64,000 bases of DNA, taken from positions 620,001 to 684,000 of the forward strand of contig NZ_CP012266.1 in assembly GCF_001277235.1 (NCBI RefSeq). Direction: 5' to 3'. Below are positions 41,336 through 50,308 of the stretch, in pieces (position 1 is the first letter of the stretch; each line of letters begins with the position of its first letter). This DNA is from Cronobacter dublinensis subsp. dublinensis LMG 23823 (GTDB taxonomy: Bacteria > Pseudomonadota > Gammaproteobacteria > Enterobacterales > Enterobacteriaceae). The notes under the pieces are model-generated. The model made no database searches, was not told the origin of the DNA, and worked only from the letters and a program-made list of their open reading frames with translations. The position numbers were made by a program, and so were the translations under genes.

Positions 41336-42613
41336 ATGCAAATACTCATGGGGCTGGTGGGAATGTTGGCGTTGCTTGCGATAGCCGTCGCGCTTTCCAG
41401 TAACCGTAAAGCGATAAACCTGCGCACCGTCGCGGGCGCCTGGCTGATTCAGGTTGCCATCGGGGCGCTGGTGCTCTACGTGCCGGCGGGCCGTAAAGTG
41501 CTGCTGGCGATGTCCGAAGGCGTGGCGAATGTCATCGCTTACGGCAATAGCGGCATTTCGTTTTTGTTTGGCGGCCTGGTGTCGGACAAAATGTTCGAGG
41601 TATTCGGCGGCGGCGGGTTTATCTTCGCGCTGCGCGTGCTGCCGGTTATCGTCTTTTTCTCCTCGCTGATTGCGGTGCTTTACTACCTCGGCATTATGCA
41701 ACTGGTTATCCGCCTGCTTGGCGGCGCGCTGCGTAAAGTGCTGAAAACCTCCCGTACCGAATCGCTTTCAGCCACCGCCAATATTTTTGTCGGTCAGACC
41801 GAAGCGCCGCTGGTGGTGCGTCCTTATATCGCGACAATGACCCGCTCGGAACTCTTCGCGGTGATGTGCGGCGGGCTGGCGTCTGTTGCGGGGTCAGTAC
41901 TGGCGGGCTATGCCCAGATGGGTGTGCCGCTGGAATACCTCATCGCCGCCTCTTTCATGGCGGCGCCCGGCGGTCTGCTGTTTGCGAAAATCATGATCCC
42001 GGAAACCGAACAACCCAACGATGCCCCGCACCTTGAGCGCGTGCAGCACGATCCGGATCGTCCGTCGAACGTGCTGGACGCTGCCGCCTCCGGCGCGTCC
42101 GCCGGGATGCAGCTGGCGCTGAACGTCGGCGCGATGCTGCTGGCGTTCGTGGCGCTGATTGCTCTGCTGAACGGCATGCTCTCCGGCATCGGCGGCTGGT
42201 TTAACCATCCGGAGCTCTCATTGCAGCTGATCCTGGGCTGGGTATTCTCACCGGTGGCGTGGCTGATTGGCGTGCCGTGGGAAGAGGCGATGGTGGCGGG
42301 ATCGTTTATCGGCCAGAAGCTCATCATCAACGAATTCGTGGCCTACATGAATTTCGGCGAATACCTGAAAGATGACGCCGCCGTGGCGGCCGCCGGTCTG
42401 CAGGTGCTCTCGGCGCATACCAAAGCGATTATTTCTTTCGCGCTCTGCGGATTTGCTAACCTTTCTTCTATCGCCATTTTGATTGGCGGGCTTGGCAGCA
42501 TGGCGCCCAGCCGACGTCATGACGTCGCGCAGCTCGGACTAAAAGCCGTTGCCGCCGGCACGCTCTCGAACCTCATGAGCGCGACCATCGCCGGTGTGTT
42601 TCTGGCGCTGTAG
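41336..42613 (+). CDS. Concentrative nucleoside transporter (NupC/CNT family)
   Basis: The 425-residue protein has the CNT fold with the GGSGF-like gate region and the signatures SATANIFVGQTEAPLVVRPY and FALCGFANLSSIAILIGGLG, which bind nucleoside and sodium/proton. It is closer to the NupX/YeiJ-YeiM type than to NupC by length and motif spelling, but I cannot be sure. It imports nucleosides and sits just upstream of deoCABD, which degrades them, although a terminator and the deo promoter region lie between. E. coli has no transporter at this place. Confidence 0.9.
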   Translation: MQILMGLVGMLALLAIAVALSSNRKAINLRTVAGAWLIQVAIGALVLYVPAGRKVLLAMSEGVANVIAYGNSGISFLFGGLVSDKMFEVFGGGGFIFALRVLPVIVFFSSLIAVLYYLGIMQLVIRLLGGALRKVLKTSRTESLSATANIFVGQTEAPLVVRPYIATMTRSELFAVMCGGLASVAGSVLAGYAQMGVPLEYLIAASFMAAPGGLLFAKIMIPETEQPNDAPHLERVQHDPDRPSNVLDAAASGASAGMQLALNVGAMLLAFVALIALLNGMLSGIGGWFNHPELSLQLILGWVFSPVAWLIGVPWEEAMVAGSFIGQKLIINEFVAYMNFGEYLKDDAAVAAAGLQVLSAHTKAIISFALCGFANLSSIAILIGGLGSMAPSRRHDVAQLGLKAVAAGTLSNLMSATIAGVFLAL

Positions 42614-42657
42614 CCCTGTGTGAAAATGTTATTATTTTCACATTTTCTGTGACATTC

Positions 42658-42683
42658 AGGCTGGCCTCGCGCCAGCCTTTTTT
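42658..42683 (+). terminator. Rho-independent terminator after the nucleoside transporter
   Basis: AGGCTGGC-CTCGC-GCCAGCCT is an 8-bp stem followed by a run of T residues. Confidence 0.85.
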
Positions 42684-42713
42684 GTGTCCGGCGCGCGCTT
42701 CAGACTGTCATAA

Positions 42714-42729
42714 TGTTGTGTTAATCACA
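42714..42729. promoter_or_regulatory. Upstream CRP site of the deo promoter
   Basis: TGTTG-N6-TCACA has a perfect right half. Its centre is 54 bp upstream of the second CRP site, nearly the spacing of the CRP-2/CRP-1 pair at E. coli deoP2, where CytR binds between them. Confidence 0.6.
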
Positions 42730-42767
42730 TATAATGGCTGAAAGTATGCAACCATTACTTTGTAATT

Positions 42768-42783
42768 TGTGAAACAAGGCACA
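42768..42783. promoter_or_regulatory. Proximal CRP site of the deo promoter
   Basis: TGTGA-N6-GCACA matches nine of ten conserved positions. It lies 35 bp (centre to centre) before the DeoR operator, as expected for a CRP site near -40. Confidence 0.7.
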
Positions 42784-42802
42784 AAATCATTCCGCCCGTC
42801 AG

Positions 42803-42818
42803 TGTTAGAATTTTAACA
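42803..42818. promoter_or_regulatory. DeoR operator overlapping the deoC promoter
   Basis: TGTTAGAATTTTAACA matches 15 of 16 bases of the E. coli DeoR palindrome TGTTAGAATTCTAACA. As at deoP2 it should overlap the -10 region and transcription start. The leader to deoC is then about 130 nt. Confidence 0.85.
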
Positions 42819-42950
42819 TTGATGGCAATGATGTGCGGTGAGACGGATCTCAGCGTGACGGCGGTCGACGCCGCTCTTCTTCATGGAACCACGACCGCTC
42901 CAACGTGTTGAGTTTCTCATCCGAGATGCATTTTTTTGTTGGAGAAAGTT

Positions 42951-43730
42951 ATGACCGATTTAACCAAAAGCAGCCTGCGTGCGCTGCAGCTGATGGACCT
43001 TACCACCCTGAATGACGACGACACCAATGAGAAAGTCATCGCATTGTGTCATCAGGCGAAAACCCCGGTGGGCAATACTGCCGCCGTCTGCATCTACCCG
43101 CGCTTTATCCCGATTGCCCGCAAAACGCTGAATGCACAGGGCACGCCGGATATCCGTATCGCGACCGTGACCAACTTCCCGCACGGCAACGATGATATCG
43201 ATATCGCGCTCGCGGAAACCCGCGCGGCTATCGCTTACGGCGCGGATGAAGTGGACGTGGTGTTCCCGTATCGCGCGCTGATGGCGGGCAACGAGCAGGT
43301 CGGTTTTGACCTGGTGAAAGCCTGTAAAGAGGCCTGCGCCGCGGCCAACGTGCTGCTGAAAGTCATCATCGAAACCGGCGAACTGAAAGAAGAAGCGCTG
43401 ATCCGCAAAGCGTCTGAAATTTCCATCAAAGCTGGCGCAGACTTCATTAAAACCTCTACCGGTAAAGTGCCGGTTAACGCGACCCCGGAAAGCGCGCGCA
43501 TTATGCTCGAAGTGATCCGCGATATGGGCGTGGCGAAAACCGTTGGCTTTAAACCGGCAGGCGGCGTGCGCACCGCAGAAGACGCAGCGAAATACCTGGC
43601 GGTTGCCGACGAACTGCTCGGCGCTGACTGGGCGGATGCCCGCCACTATCGCTTCGGCGCCTCCAGCCTGCTGGCAAGCCTGTTACAGGCGCTCGGCCAC
43701 GGTGACGGCAAAAGCGCCAGCAGCTATTAA
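42951..43730 (+). CDS. deoC: Deoxyribose-phosphate aldolase
   Basis: The 259-residue class I aldolase equals E. coli DeoC in length. The Schiff-base lysine is in FIKTSTGKVP and the second active-site lysine in GFKPAGGVR. It splits deoxyribose 5-phosphate to acetaldehyde and glyceraldehyde 3-phosphate. ATG 42951 has a TTGGAGAAAG site; an upstream start at 42936 has none. First gene of deoCABD under CRP/CytR/DeoR-type control. Confidence 0.97.
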   Translation: MTDLTKSSLRALQLMDLTTLNDDDTNEKVIALCHQAKTPVGNTAAVCIYPRFIPIARKTLNAQGTPDIRIATVTNFPHGNDDIDIALAETRAAIAYGADEVDVVFPYRALMAGNEQVGFDLVKACKEACAAANVLLKVIIETGELKEEALIRKASEISIKAGADFIKTSTGKVPVNATPESARIMLEVIRDMGVAKTVGFKPAGGVRTAEDAAKYLAVADELLGADWADARHYRFGASSLLASLLQALGHGDGKSASSY

Positions 43731-43741
43731 TCCGCTCTGCG

Positions 43742-43764
43742 CCTGACAGCGCATCGCTGTCAGG
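43742..43764 (+). repeat. Intercistronic hairpin between deoC and deoA
   Basis: CCTGACAGCG-CAT-CGCTGTCAGG is a perfect 10-bp stem with a 3-nt loop 12 bp after deoC and no T-run. It probably stabilises or processes the operon mRNA rather than ending it. Confidence 0.6.
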
Positions 43765-43834
43765 CCCCAGGATCGTAATACGGGCAAGCCGTAGCGCTGC
43801 CCGCCATTATTCACCCTAATTCACGGGGGTTATC

Positions 43835-45157
43835 GTGTTCCTCGCTCAGGAAATTATTCGTAAAAAACGCGACGGCCACGCGCTTAGCGACGACGAAATC
43901 CGCTTTTTTATTAACGGCATTCGCGACAATACCGTTTCCGAAGGACAGATCGCCGCGCTGGCGATGACCATTTTCTTTCACGACATGACCATGCCGGAGC
44001 GAGTCTCGCTGACGATGGCGATGCGTGATTCCGGCACCGTGCTGGACTGGAAAAGCCTCAATCTGAATGGCCCGGTCGTGGACAAACACTCCACCGGCGG
44101 CGTGGGCGACGTCACGTCGCTGATGCTCGGCCCAATGGTGGCGGCGTGCGGCGGCTATATTCCGATGATTTCCGGGCGTGGACTGGGCCATACCGGCGGC
44201 ACGCTCGATAAACTCGAAGCGATCCCGGGGTTCGATATTTTCCCGGACGATAATCGCTTTCGCGACATTATTAAAAATGTGGGCGTCGCGATTATCGGCC
44301 AGACCAACTCGCTCGCGCCGGCGGATAAGCGCTTTTACGCCACGCGCGATATCACGGCGACGGTCGATTCGATTCCACTGATCACCGCCTCGATCCTCGC
44401 GAAAAAACTTGCCGAAGGGCTCGATGCGCTGGTGATGGACGTGAAGGTCGGCAGCGGGGCGTTTATGCCCACTTATGCGCTTTCTGAAGAGCTCGCGCAG
44501 GCGATTGTCGGCGTGGCTAACGGCGCAGGCGTGCGCACCACGGCGCTGCTGACCGACATGAATGAAGTGCTGGCCTCAAGCGCAGGCAATGCGGTGGAAG
44601 TGCGTGAAGCGGTGCGCTTCCTCACCGGCGATTACCGCAACCCGCGCCTGCTGGACGTCACCATGGCGCTGTGCGTGGAGATGCTGCTCTCCGGCGGGCT
44701 CGCGAAAGACGACGCCGAGGCGCGCGCGAAACTTCAGCGGGTGCTGGATAACGGCAGCGCGGCGGAAATCTTTGGCCGCATGGTGGCCGCGCAAAATGGC
44801 CCGGCGGACTTTGTTGAAAACTACGACCGCTATCTGCCTGCCGCCACGCTCAGCAAAGCTGTTTATGCCGACCGCAGCGGGTTTATTACCGAGATGGATA
44901 CCCGCGCGCTCGGAATGGCGGTGGTGTCGATGGGCGGCGGTCGTCGTCAGGCGTCCGACAGCATTGATTACAGCGTCGGGTTAACCGATATGGCGCGTCT
45001 CGGCGAGCAGGTGGACGGCGAACGACCGCTTGCCATCATCCACGCGAAGAGCGAGGCGAGCTGGCAGGAAGCGGCGGCAGCGGTAAAAGCGGCCATTAAG
45101 GTTGACGATACGGCGGCGAAAGCGTCACCGGTTGTCTATCGCAGAATCAGCCAATAA
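43835..45157 (+). CDS. deoA: Thymidine phosphorylase
   Basis: The 440-residue enzyme matches E. coli DeoA in length. It has the phosphate and substrate motifs KHSTGGVGDVTSL and SGRGLGHTGGTLDKLE, and the hinge of the two-domain fold. It converts thymidine and phosphate to thymine and deoxyribose 1-phosphate. The start is GTG 43835 with a GGGG site; the first residues MFLAQEIIRKKRDG match E. coli. Second gene of the deo operon. Confidence 0.97.
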   Translation: MFLAQEIIRKKRDGHALSDDEIRFFINGIRDNTVSEGQIAALAMTIFFHDMTMPERVSLTMAMRDSGTVLDWKSLNLNGPVVDKHSTGGVGDVTSLMLGPMVAACGGYIPMISGRGLGHTGGTLDKLEAIPGFDIFPDDNRFRDIIKNVGVAIIGQTNSLAPADKRFYATRDITATVDSIPLITASILAKKLAEGLDALVMDVKVGSGAFMPTYALSEELAQAIVGVANGAGVRTTALLTDMNEVLASSAGNAVEVREAVRFLTGDYRNPRLLDVTMALCVEMLLSGGLAKDDAEARAKLQRVLDNGSAAEIFGRMVAAQNGPADFVENYDRYLPAATLSKAVYADRSGFITEMDTRALGMAVVSMGGGRRQASDSIDYSVGLTDMARLGEQVDGERPLAIIHAKSEASWQEAAAAVKAAIKVDDTAAKASPVVYRRISQ

Positions 45158-45209
45158 GTGGCATACTGATCTGATCACTTTTTTACAGCGCAAAAGGTAC
45201 GGAGAAAAT

Positions 45210-46433
45210 ATGAAACGTGCATTTATCATGGTGCTGGACTCCTTTGGTATTGGCGCGACGGAAGACGCGGAACGCTTCGGCGACGTGGGCTCCGATACGC
45301 TCGGCCACATCGCCGAGGCCTGCGCCAAAGGTGAAGCGGACATCGGCCGTAAAGGCCCGCTGCATCTGCCGAATCTGACAAAGCTGGGCCTTGCGAAAGC
45401 GCATGAAGGCGCGACGGGCTTTATTCCTGCCGGGATGGACGGCAATGCGGAAATCACCGGCGCCTACGCCTGGGCACATGAGCTTTCTTCCGGTAAAGAT
45501 ACGCCGTCAGGCCACTGGGAAATCGCTGGTGTGCCGGTCCTGTTCGACTGGGGTTACTTTACCGACGAGAAAAACAGCTTCCCGCAGGAGCTGCTCGACA
45601 AGCTGGTGGAACGCGCGAACCTGCCGGGCTACCTCGGCAACTGCCACTCTTCCGGTACGGTGATTCTGGATGAACTTGGCGAAGAGCATATGAAAACCGG
45701 CAAGCCGATTTTCTATACCTCTGCCGACTCGGTGTTCCAGATTGCCTGCCACGAAGAGACGTTCGGCCTGGACAGACTCTATGAGCTGTGCGAAATCGCG
45801 CGTGAAGAGCTGACCGAAGGCGGCTACAACATTGGTCGCGTGATCGCGCGTCCGTTTATCGGCGATAAAGCGGGCAACTTCCAGCGCACCGGCAACCGTC
45901 ACGACCTGGCGGTCGAGCCGCCGTCACCGGTGGTGCTGAAAAAGCTGGTGGACGAGAAGGGCGGTCACGTCGTTTCCGTCGGTAAAATCGCGGATATCTA
46001 CGCCAACATGGGCATCACCAAAAAGGTGAAAGCCACCGGGCTGGACGCGCTGTTCGACGCCACCATCAAAGAGATGAAAGAAGCGGGCGACAACACGATT
46101 GTGTTCACCAACTTCGTGGATTTCGACTCCTCCTGGGGCCATCGCCGCGATGTCGCAGGCTACGCGGGCGGCCTTGAGCTGTTCGACCGCCGCTTGCCGG
46201 AGCTGCTGGAGCTGGTGGGCGAAGATGACATCATCATCTTTACCGCTGACCACGGCTGCGACCCGACCTGGAAAGGCACCGACCATACCCGTGAGCATAT
46301 CCCGGTGCTGGTTTACGGCCCGAAAGTGAAACCGGGCTCGCTCGGCCATCGCGAGACGTTTGCCGATATCGGCCAGACCGTCGCCAAATATTTTGGCCTG
46401 TCTGACATGGAATATGGCAAAGCGATGTTCTAA
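45210..46433 (+). CDS. deoB: Phosphopentomutase
   Basis: The 407-residue alkaline-phosphatase-superfamily mutase has metal ligands in MVLDSFGIG, the catalytic threonine region in SGKDTPSGHWEIAG, and DFDSSWGHRRDV and FTADHGCDPTWKGTDHTRE. It interconverts (deoxy)ribose 1- and 5-phosphate and feeds DeoC. ATG 45210 gives the E. coli length; the longer frame from 45102 overlaps deoA and is not used. Spacing to deoA is 52 bp. Confidence 0.97.
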   Translation: MKRAFIMVLDSFGIGATEDAERFGDVGSDTLGHIAEACAKGEADIGRKGPLHLPNLTKLGLAKAHEGATGFIPAGMDGNAEITGAYAWAHELSSGKDTPSGHWEIAGVPVLFDWGYFTDEKNSFPQELLDKLVERANLPGYLGNCHSSGTVILDELGEEHMKTGKPIFYTSADSVFQIACHEETFGLDRLYELCEIAREELTEGGYNIGRVIARPFIGDKAGNFQRTGNRHDLAVEPPSPVVLKKLVDEKGGHVVSVGKIADIYANMGITKKVKATGLDALFDATIKEMKEAGDNTIVFTNFVDFDSSWGHRRDVAGYAGGLELFDRRLPELLELVGEDDIIIFTADHGCDPTWKGTDHTREHIPVLVYGPKVKPGSLGHRETFADIGQTVAKYFGLSDMEYGKAMF

Positions 46434-46467
46434 AGGGATTGAGGGCGGCCAGATGTCCTCACCCCAA

Positions 46468-46529
46468 CCCTCTCCACAGTGAGAGGGAGCACAGAATACA
46501 GGCCGGGTAAGGCGCAGCCGCCACCCGGC
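46468..46529. repeat. Repeat hairpins (REP-like) between deoB and deoD
   Basis: Two adjacent palindromes: CCCTCTC-N6-GAGAGGG (46468-46487), a common enterobacterial intergenic repeat, and a REP-like stem beginning GCCGGGTAAGGC and ending CCACCCGGC (46502-46529). Intercistronic REP elements in operons often stabilise upstream mRNA. Confidence 0.7.
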
Positions 46530-46557
46530 GAGATAAAAGATTAAAAAGGAAAATAAG

Positions 46558-47277
46558 ATGGCAACCCCACATATTAACGCCGAGATGGGTGATTTCGCAG
46601 ACGTCGTACTGATGCCGGGCGACCCGCTGCGCGCTAAACACATTGCAGAAACTTTCCTCGAAGACGTGCGCGAAGTAAACAACGTGCGCGGCATGCTGGG
46701 CTTTACCGGTACCTACAAAGGCCGCAAAATTTCCGTGATGGGCCACGGCATGGGCATTCCGTCCTGCTCCATCTACACCAAAGAGCTGATCACCGATTTC
46801 GGCGTGAAGAAAATCATTCGCGTGGGCTCCTGCGGTGCGGTACGTGCCGATGTGAAACTGCGTGACGTGGTGATCGGTATGGGCGCGTGCACCGACTCTA
46901 AAGTGAACCGTCTGCGTTTCAAAGATCACGATTTCGCAGCCATCGCGGATTTCGACATGGTACGTAACGCGGTTGACGCGGCCAAAGCGCTGGGCGTTGA
47001 CGCGCGCGTCGGCAACATCTTCTCCGCCGACCTGTTCTATACGCCGGACCCGTCCATGTTCGACGTGATGGAAAAATACGGCATCCTGGGCGTGGAAATG
47101 GAAGCGGCGGGCATCTACGGCGTGGCGGCGGAATTTGGCGCGAAAGCGCTGACCATCTGCACTGTGTCCGACCATATCCGCACCCATGAGCAGACCACCG
47201 CGGCAGAGCGTCAGACCACGTTTAACGACATGATCAAAATCGCGCTGGAATCCGTGCTGCTGGGCGATAAAGCGTAA
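46558..47277 (+). CDS. deoD: Purine nucleoside phosphorylase DeoD-type
   Basis: The 239-residue hexameric phosphorylase has the phosphate-binding GDPLRAK and RVGSCGAV motifs, EMEAAGIYG for ribose binding, and the catalytic Asp in TVSDHI. It cleaves purine (deoxy)nucleosides to base and (deoxy)ribose 1-phosphate. Length equals E. coli DeoD. It is the last deo gene, separated from deoB by a repeat-containing 120-bp spacer that may carry its own promoter, and followed by a terminator. Confidence 0.97.
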   Translation: MATPHINAEMGDFADVVLMPGDPLRAKHIAETFLEDVREVNNVRGMLGFTGTYKGRKISVMGHGMGIPSCSIYTKELITDFGVKKIIRVGSCGAVRADVKLRDVVIGMGACTDSKVNRLRFKDHDFAAIADFDMVRNAVDAAKALGVDARVGNIFSADLFYTPDPSMFDVMEKYGILGVEMEAAGIYGVAAEFGAKALTICTVSDHIRTHEQTTAAERQTTFNDMIKIALESVLLGDKA

Positions 47278-47303
47278 GCTTTCGCTGGCATCAGGTGAAA
47301 AGA

Positions 47304-47328
47304 AAAGGGCGCTGCGGCGCTCTTTTTT
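47304..47328 (+). terminator. Rho-independent terminator of the deo operon
   Basis: AAAGGGCGC-TGCG-GCGCTCTTT forms a 9-bp stem (one G-T pair) with a run of T residues, 27 bp after deoD. Confidence 0.8.
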
Positions 47329-47366
47329 ATTGGCCGTGGTGGGTGGCTTTAAAAGCCAAAAGAAAT

Positions 47367-47489
47367 GGCGGGTGCGCTGACGCTTACCCGCCCTACGCGC
47401 GTAAAGAGTGATGTTTTTGCAGGACGGGTAAGCGCAGCGCGCCCGCCATCAGGGCAAAGGTTTTGTAGGGCGGGTAAGCGCACCCGTTA
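47367..47489. repeat. Cluster of REP-like elements between deoD and lplA
   Basis: Three related copies of a GGCGGGT-N12-ACCCGCC-type element in alternating orientation (about 47367-47392, 47423-47448 and 47466-47485). The last is degenerate and abuts the lplA stop codon. Such clusters separate convergent transcripts. The E. coli gene yjjJ is absent from this interval. Confidence 0.75.
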
Positions 47490-47491
47490 AC

Positions 47492-48508
47492 TCAACGTAC
47501 CGCCTGCGCCATCCACGCGCCCACTTCGCGAAGCTCCGCCGCCTGCGCCGGAAATTCTGCGGCCAACGCCTCGCAGGTGTGCTGCAACGCGTCGGCCTGA
47601 TACACGCAGCCCGACAACCGGCTCGCCAGCGCCTCCAGCGGCGCGGGGTTAAGGCTGTCGGTAAACAGCTGAGTGCGGGTGATATGCCCTTTTTCCACAT
47701 CGAAATGCAGCTCCACGCCGCCCCAGACAAAACGCTCGTCCAGCTGATGCGTAAAGGCGGGCGCCTGGCCGAAATTCCACTCCCAGCTGCTCTGACGGGC
47801 GAACGTTTGCGCAAATCCTGGCAAATCCGGGAACGCGTCGGGTGAAATCACCTCGGCGGACACATGCTCGCCGTAATAGGCGAAAAACGCGTCCATCACC
47901 GCCTCGCACACCTGGGCGTGCGTGATGCCCGGCCTGAAATCGTTAAGGTTGGCGACGCGCCCGCGCACGGAAGTGATTCCTTTCGCCTGGAGCTTTTTCT
48001 TATCCGGGTTCAGGTAATTCGCCAGTCGGCTTAAATCGGCGTTCAGCAGCAGCGTGCCGTGGTGGAAGCCGCGATCCATCGTCTCGCGGTAGGCGGAGCC
48101 GGAAATTTTGCGCGGCCCTTCGGCGGTCTCCACCACTAAATCGTTGCGCCCGGAGGCCGACGCCTGCACGCCAAGCTGCGCCAGCGCGTTAATCACAATC
48201 GTCGTGGAGACGCTTTTGTCATACTCTGGCTTGCCCGCCATAAAGGTGAAACAGGTGTTGCCGAGATCGTGGAACACCGCGCCGCCGCCGCTGCTGCGCC
48301 GGGCCAGACGCACGTTATCTTCCTCCATGCGGCGGGTGTTGCACTCTTTCCACGGGTTCTGCGCCCGGCCAATCACGACGGTGTCAGCGTTGCGCCAAAG
48401 AAACAGCACGCGCTGGGTGGCGGGCATCTGGCGGAAGATGCACTCTTCCACCGCCAGGTTAAACCAGGGATCGTAAGAATCGGAAATAAGCAGGCGTAGA
48501 GAGGACAC
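47492..48508 (-). CDS. lplA: Lipoate-protein ligase A
   Basis: The 338-residue ligase has the lipoate-binding motif RRSSGGGAVFHDLGN, the catalytic lysine in RKISGSAYRE, and the C-terminal accessory domain, with full E. coli length. It adenylates scavenged lipoate and attaches it to 2-oxoacid dehydrogenase and glycine cleavage proteins. It precedes ytjB in reverse orientation, about 50 bp downstream of the ytjB stop. Confidence 0.95.
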   Translation of the reverse strand: MSSLRLLISDSYDPWFNLAVEECIFRQMPATQRVLFLWRNADTVVIGRAQNPWKECNTRRMEEDNVRLARRSSGGGAVFHDLGNTCFTFMAGKPEYDKSVSTTIVINALAQLGVQASASGRNDLVVETAEGPRKISGSAYRETMDRGFHHGTLLLNADLSRLANYLNPDKKKLQAKGITSVRGRVANLNDFRPGITHAQVCEAVMDAFFAYYGEHVSAEVISPDAFPDLPGFAQTFARQSSWEWNFGQAPAFTHQLDERFVWGGVELHFDVEKGHITRTQLFTDSLNPAPLEALASRLSGCVYQADALQHTCEALAAEFPAQAAELREVGAWMAQAVR

Positions 48509-48556
48509 GGGCGTTTTCCCTTAAGCATTGAAAAACGCCCATTGTATCACGCGGTG

Positions 48557-49219
48557 TCACGCGCGTTTGTCGTCCGCTGGCGCGTCGGGTTCGCTCTCTT
48601 CTTCGGGCACCGATTTGCTGGCGGTCAGCAGGAATGGCGACTGCTGCCAGCGGGTGCGTTTGCCCTGCAGGAGCGTGCGCGTCAGCACAATGCCGATGGC
48701 GAGCGCCAGCAGCATCATCAGGCGCAGAATATTGGTGGTGTTATCGACCTGGCGCGCTTCGGTCGGCAGGCTGTGCGTGTCGAGCGTCAAACGCAGGTAA
48801 CCGATGGGCCCGCTTTTATCCTGCACCGGCTGAACGATCTGCTCGTTAAAGTAGCTGCCTGCCTTTTTCCCGTCGAGCGCCAGCCGGTCGCGCACGTTAA
48901 CGCTCTCACCGGCGCGCGCGATAAGTTCTCCCTGCTGGTCATAGACGCTGGCGTCGAGAACGCGGCTCTCTTCCGTCAGCTGGCGCAGAAGCGCGCCTAC
49001 GCGCTTTTCATCCGGGTTTTCGCCTTTGATCAGCGGCACGAGGCTGTAGCTCACCTGGCGGGCCAGCGTGCGGGCGAGCTCTTCCATCTGGATATTACGG
49101 GACTGTTGATGGCTCTGGCTGAACCAGGACGCGCCCTGCATCAGCGCCACCAGCAGCGCCAGACAGATGAGTACAATCACTGCGCGATGCAGCCGAAATT
49201 TGAGTTTTGCCCGGGCCAT
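48557..49219 (-). CDS. ytjB: YtjB (Smp), membrane protein of unknown function
   Basis: The 220-residue protein has two membrane helices (about 10-30 and 162-182) flanking a periplasmic PAS/Cache-like domain, and a charged cytoplasmic tail ending in an acidic stretch. It corresponds to E. coli YtjB (Smp), divergent from serB as there. Function is not known. The tail (EEESEPDAPADDKRA) is likely disordered. Confidence 0.9.
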   Translation of the reverse strand: MARAKLKFRLHRAVIVLICLALLVALMQGASWFSQSHQQSRNIQMEELARTLARQVSYSLVPLIKGENPDEKRVGALLRQLTEESRVLDASVYDQQGELIARAGESVNVRDRLALDGKKAGSYFNEQIVQPVQDKSGPIGYLRLTLDTHSLPTEARQVDNTTNILRLMMLLALAIGIVLTRTLLQGKRTRWQQSPFLLTASKSVPEEESEPDAPADDKRA

Positions 49220-49325
49220 AGAGTACCTGCTTAAATTTTGAAGCTTAATGTTGCCAGAAGCGCCGCAGACAAGGTAGCCTCATGCGTTGTTTTGTCCCGC
49301 CCCGATACTATTTACAGGAGCCTGA

Positions 49326-50297
49326 ATGCCGAACAGTCTTACCTGGTGCGACCTGCCGAATGAGGTTTCTCTCTGGCCTGGATTGCCCCTTTCTTTAAGC
49401 GGTGACGAAGTGATGCCGCTGGATTATCACGCCGGTCAAAGCGGCTGGCTCCTGTACGGACGGGGTTTAAATAAGCAAAGTCTGACCCAATATCAGCATA
49501 AGCTCGGCGCGGCGATGGTTATCGTCAACGCGTGGTGCGTGGAAGATTATCAGGTGATCCGTCTCGCGGGCTCGCTGACGCCGCGCGCGACGCGTCTGGC
49601 GCATGATTCCGGCCTCGATGTCGCGCCGCTCGGTAAAATCCCGCATCTGAAAACGCCCGGCCTGCTGGTGATGGATATGGATTCCACGGCTATCCAGATC
49701 GAATGCATTGATGAAATCGCGAAGCTTGCCGGAACCGGCGACGAAGTGGCGGAAGTGACCGAGCGCGCCATGCGCGGCGAGCTGGATTTCACCGCCAGCC
49801 TGAAAGCGCGCGTTGGCACGCTAAAAGGCGCAGACGCCGATATTCTGCGCCAGGTACGCGACGTGCTGCCGCTGATGCCGGGCCTGACCTCGCTGGTGCT
49901 GAAACTGCACGCGCTGGGCTGGAAAGTGGCTATCGCCTCCGGCGGTTTTACTTACTTCGCGCAATATCTGCAGGACAAACTCCACCTGGACGATGTGGTC
50001 GCCAATGAACTGGCGGTGGAAAACGGTCGGCTGACCGGCGACGTCACCGGGCAGATTGTTGACGCCCGCTTCAAGGCGCAAACCTTACAGCGTCTCGCTG
50101 AAAAATACGCGATCCCGGCAGGCCAGACCGTGGCGATTGGCGACGGCGCCAACGACCTGCCGATGATCCAGACCGCGGGGCTGGGCATTGCCTACCACGC
50201 CAAACCGAAAGTGAATGAAAAGACGGAAATCACAATCCGTCACGCTGATCTGATGGGGGTTTTCTGTATCCTCTCCGGCAGCCTGAATCCGAAATAA
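49326..50297 (+). CDS. serB: Phosphoserine phosphatase
   Basis: The 323-residue protein has an N-terminal ACT-like regulatory region (about 1-105) and a HAD phosphatase domain with DMDSTAIQIECIDEIA (motif I aspartates), ASGGFTYF and GDGANDLPMI. It catalyses the last step of serine synthesis. Length matches E. coli SerB (322). radA begins 11 bp after its stop, so they form the serB-radA-nadR run. Confidence 0.96.
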   Translation: MPNSLTWCDLPNEVSLWPGLPLSLSGDEVMPLDYHAGQSGWLLYGRGLNKQSLTQYQHKLGAAMVIVNAWCVEDYQVIRLAGSLTPRATRLAHDSGLDVAPLGKIPHLKTPGLLVMDMDSTAIQIECIDEIAKLAGTGDEVAEVTERAMRGELDFTASLKARVGTLKGADADILRQVRDVLPLMPGLTSLVLKLHALGWKVAIASGGFTYFAQYLQDKLHLDDVVANELAVENGRLTGDVTGQIVDARFKAQTLQRLAEKYAIPAGQTVAIGDGANDLPMIQTAGLGIAYHAKPKVNEKTEITIRHADLMGVFCILSGSLNPK

Positions 50298-50308
50298 AGA
50301 GGTAAAAG

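Noticed and set aside
45102..45209. Longer frame for deoB overlapping deoA
   Set aside because: The extra 36 residues do not resemble DeoB, there is no ribosome binding site, and ATG 45210 gives the exact E. coli length.
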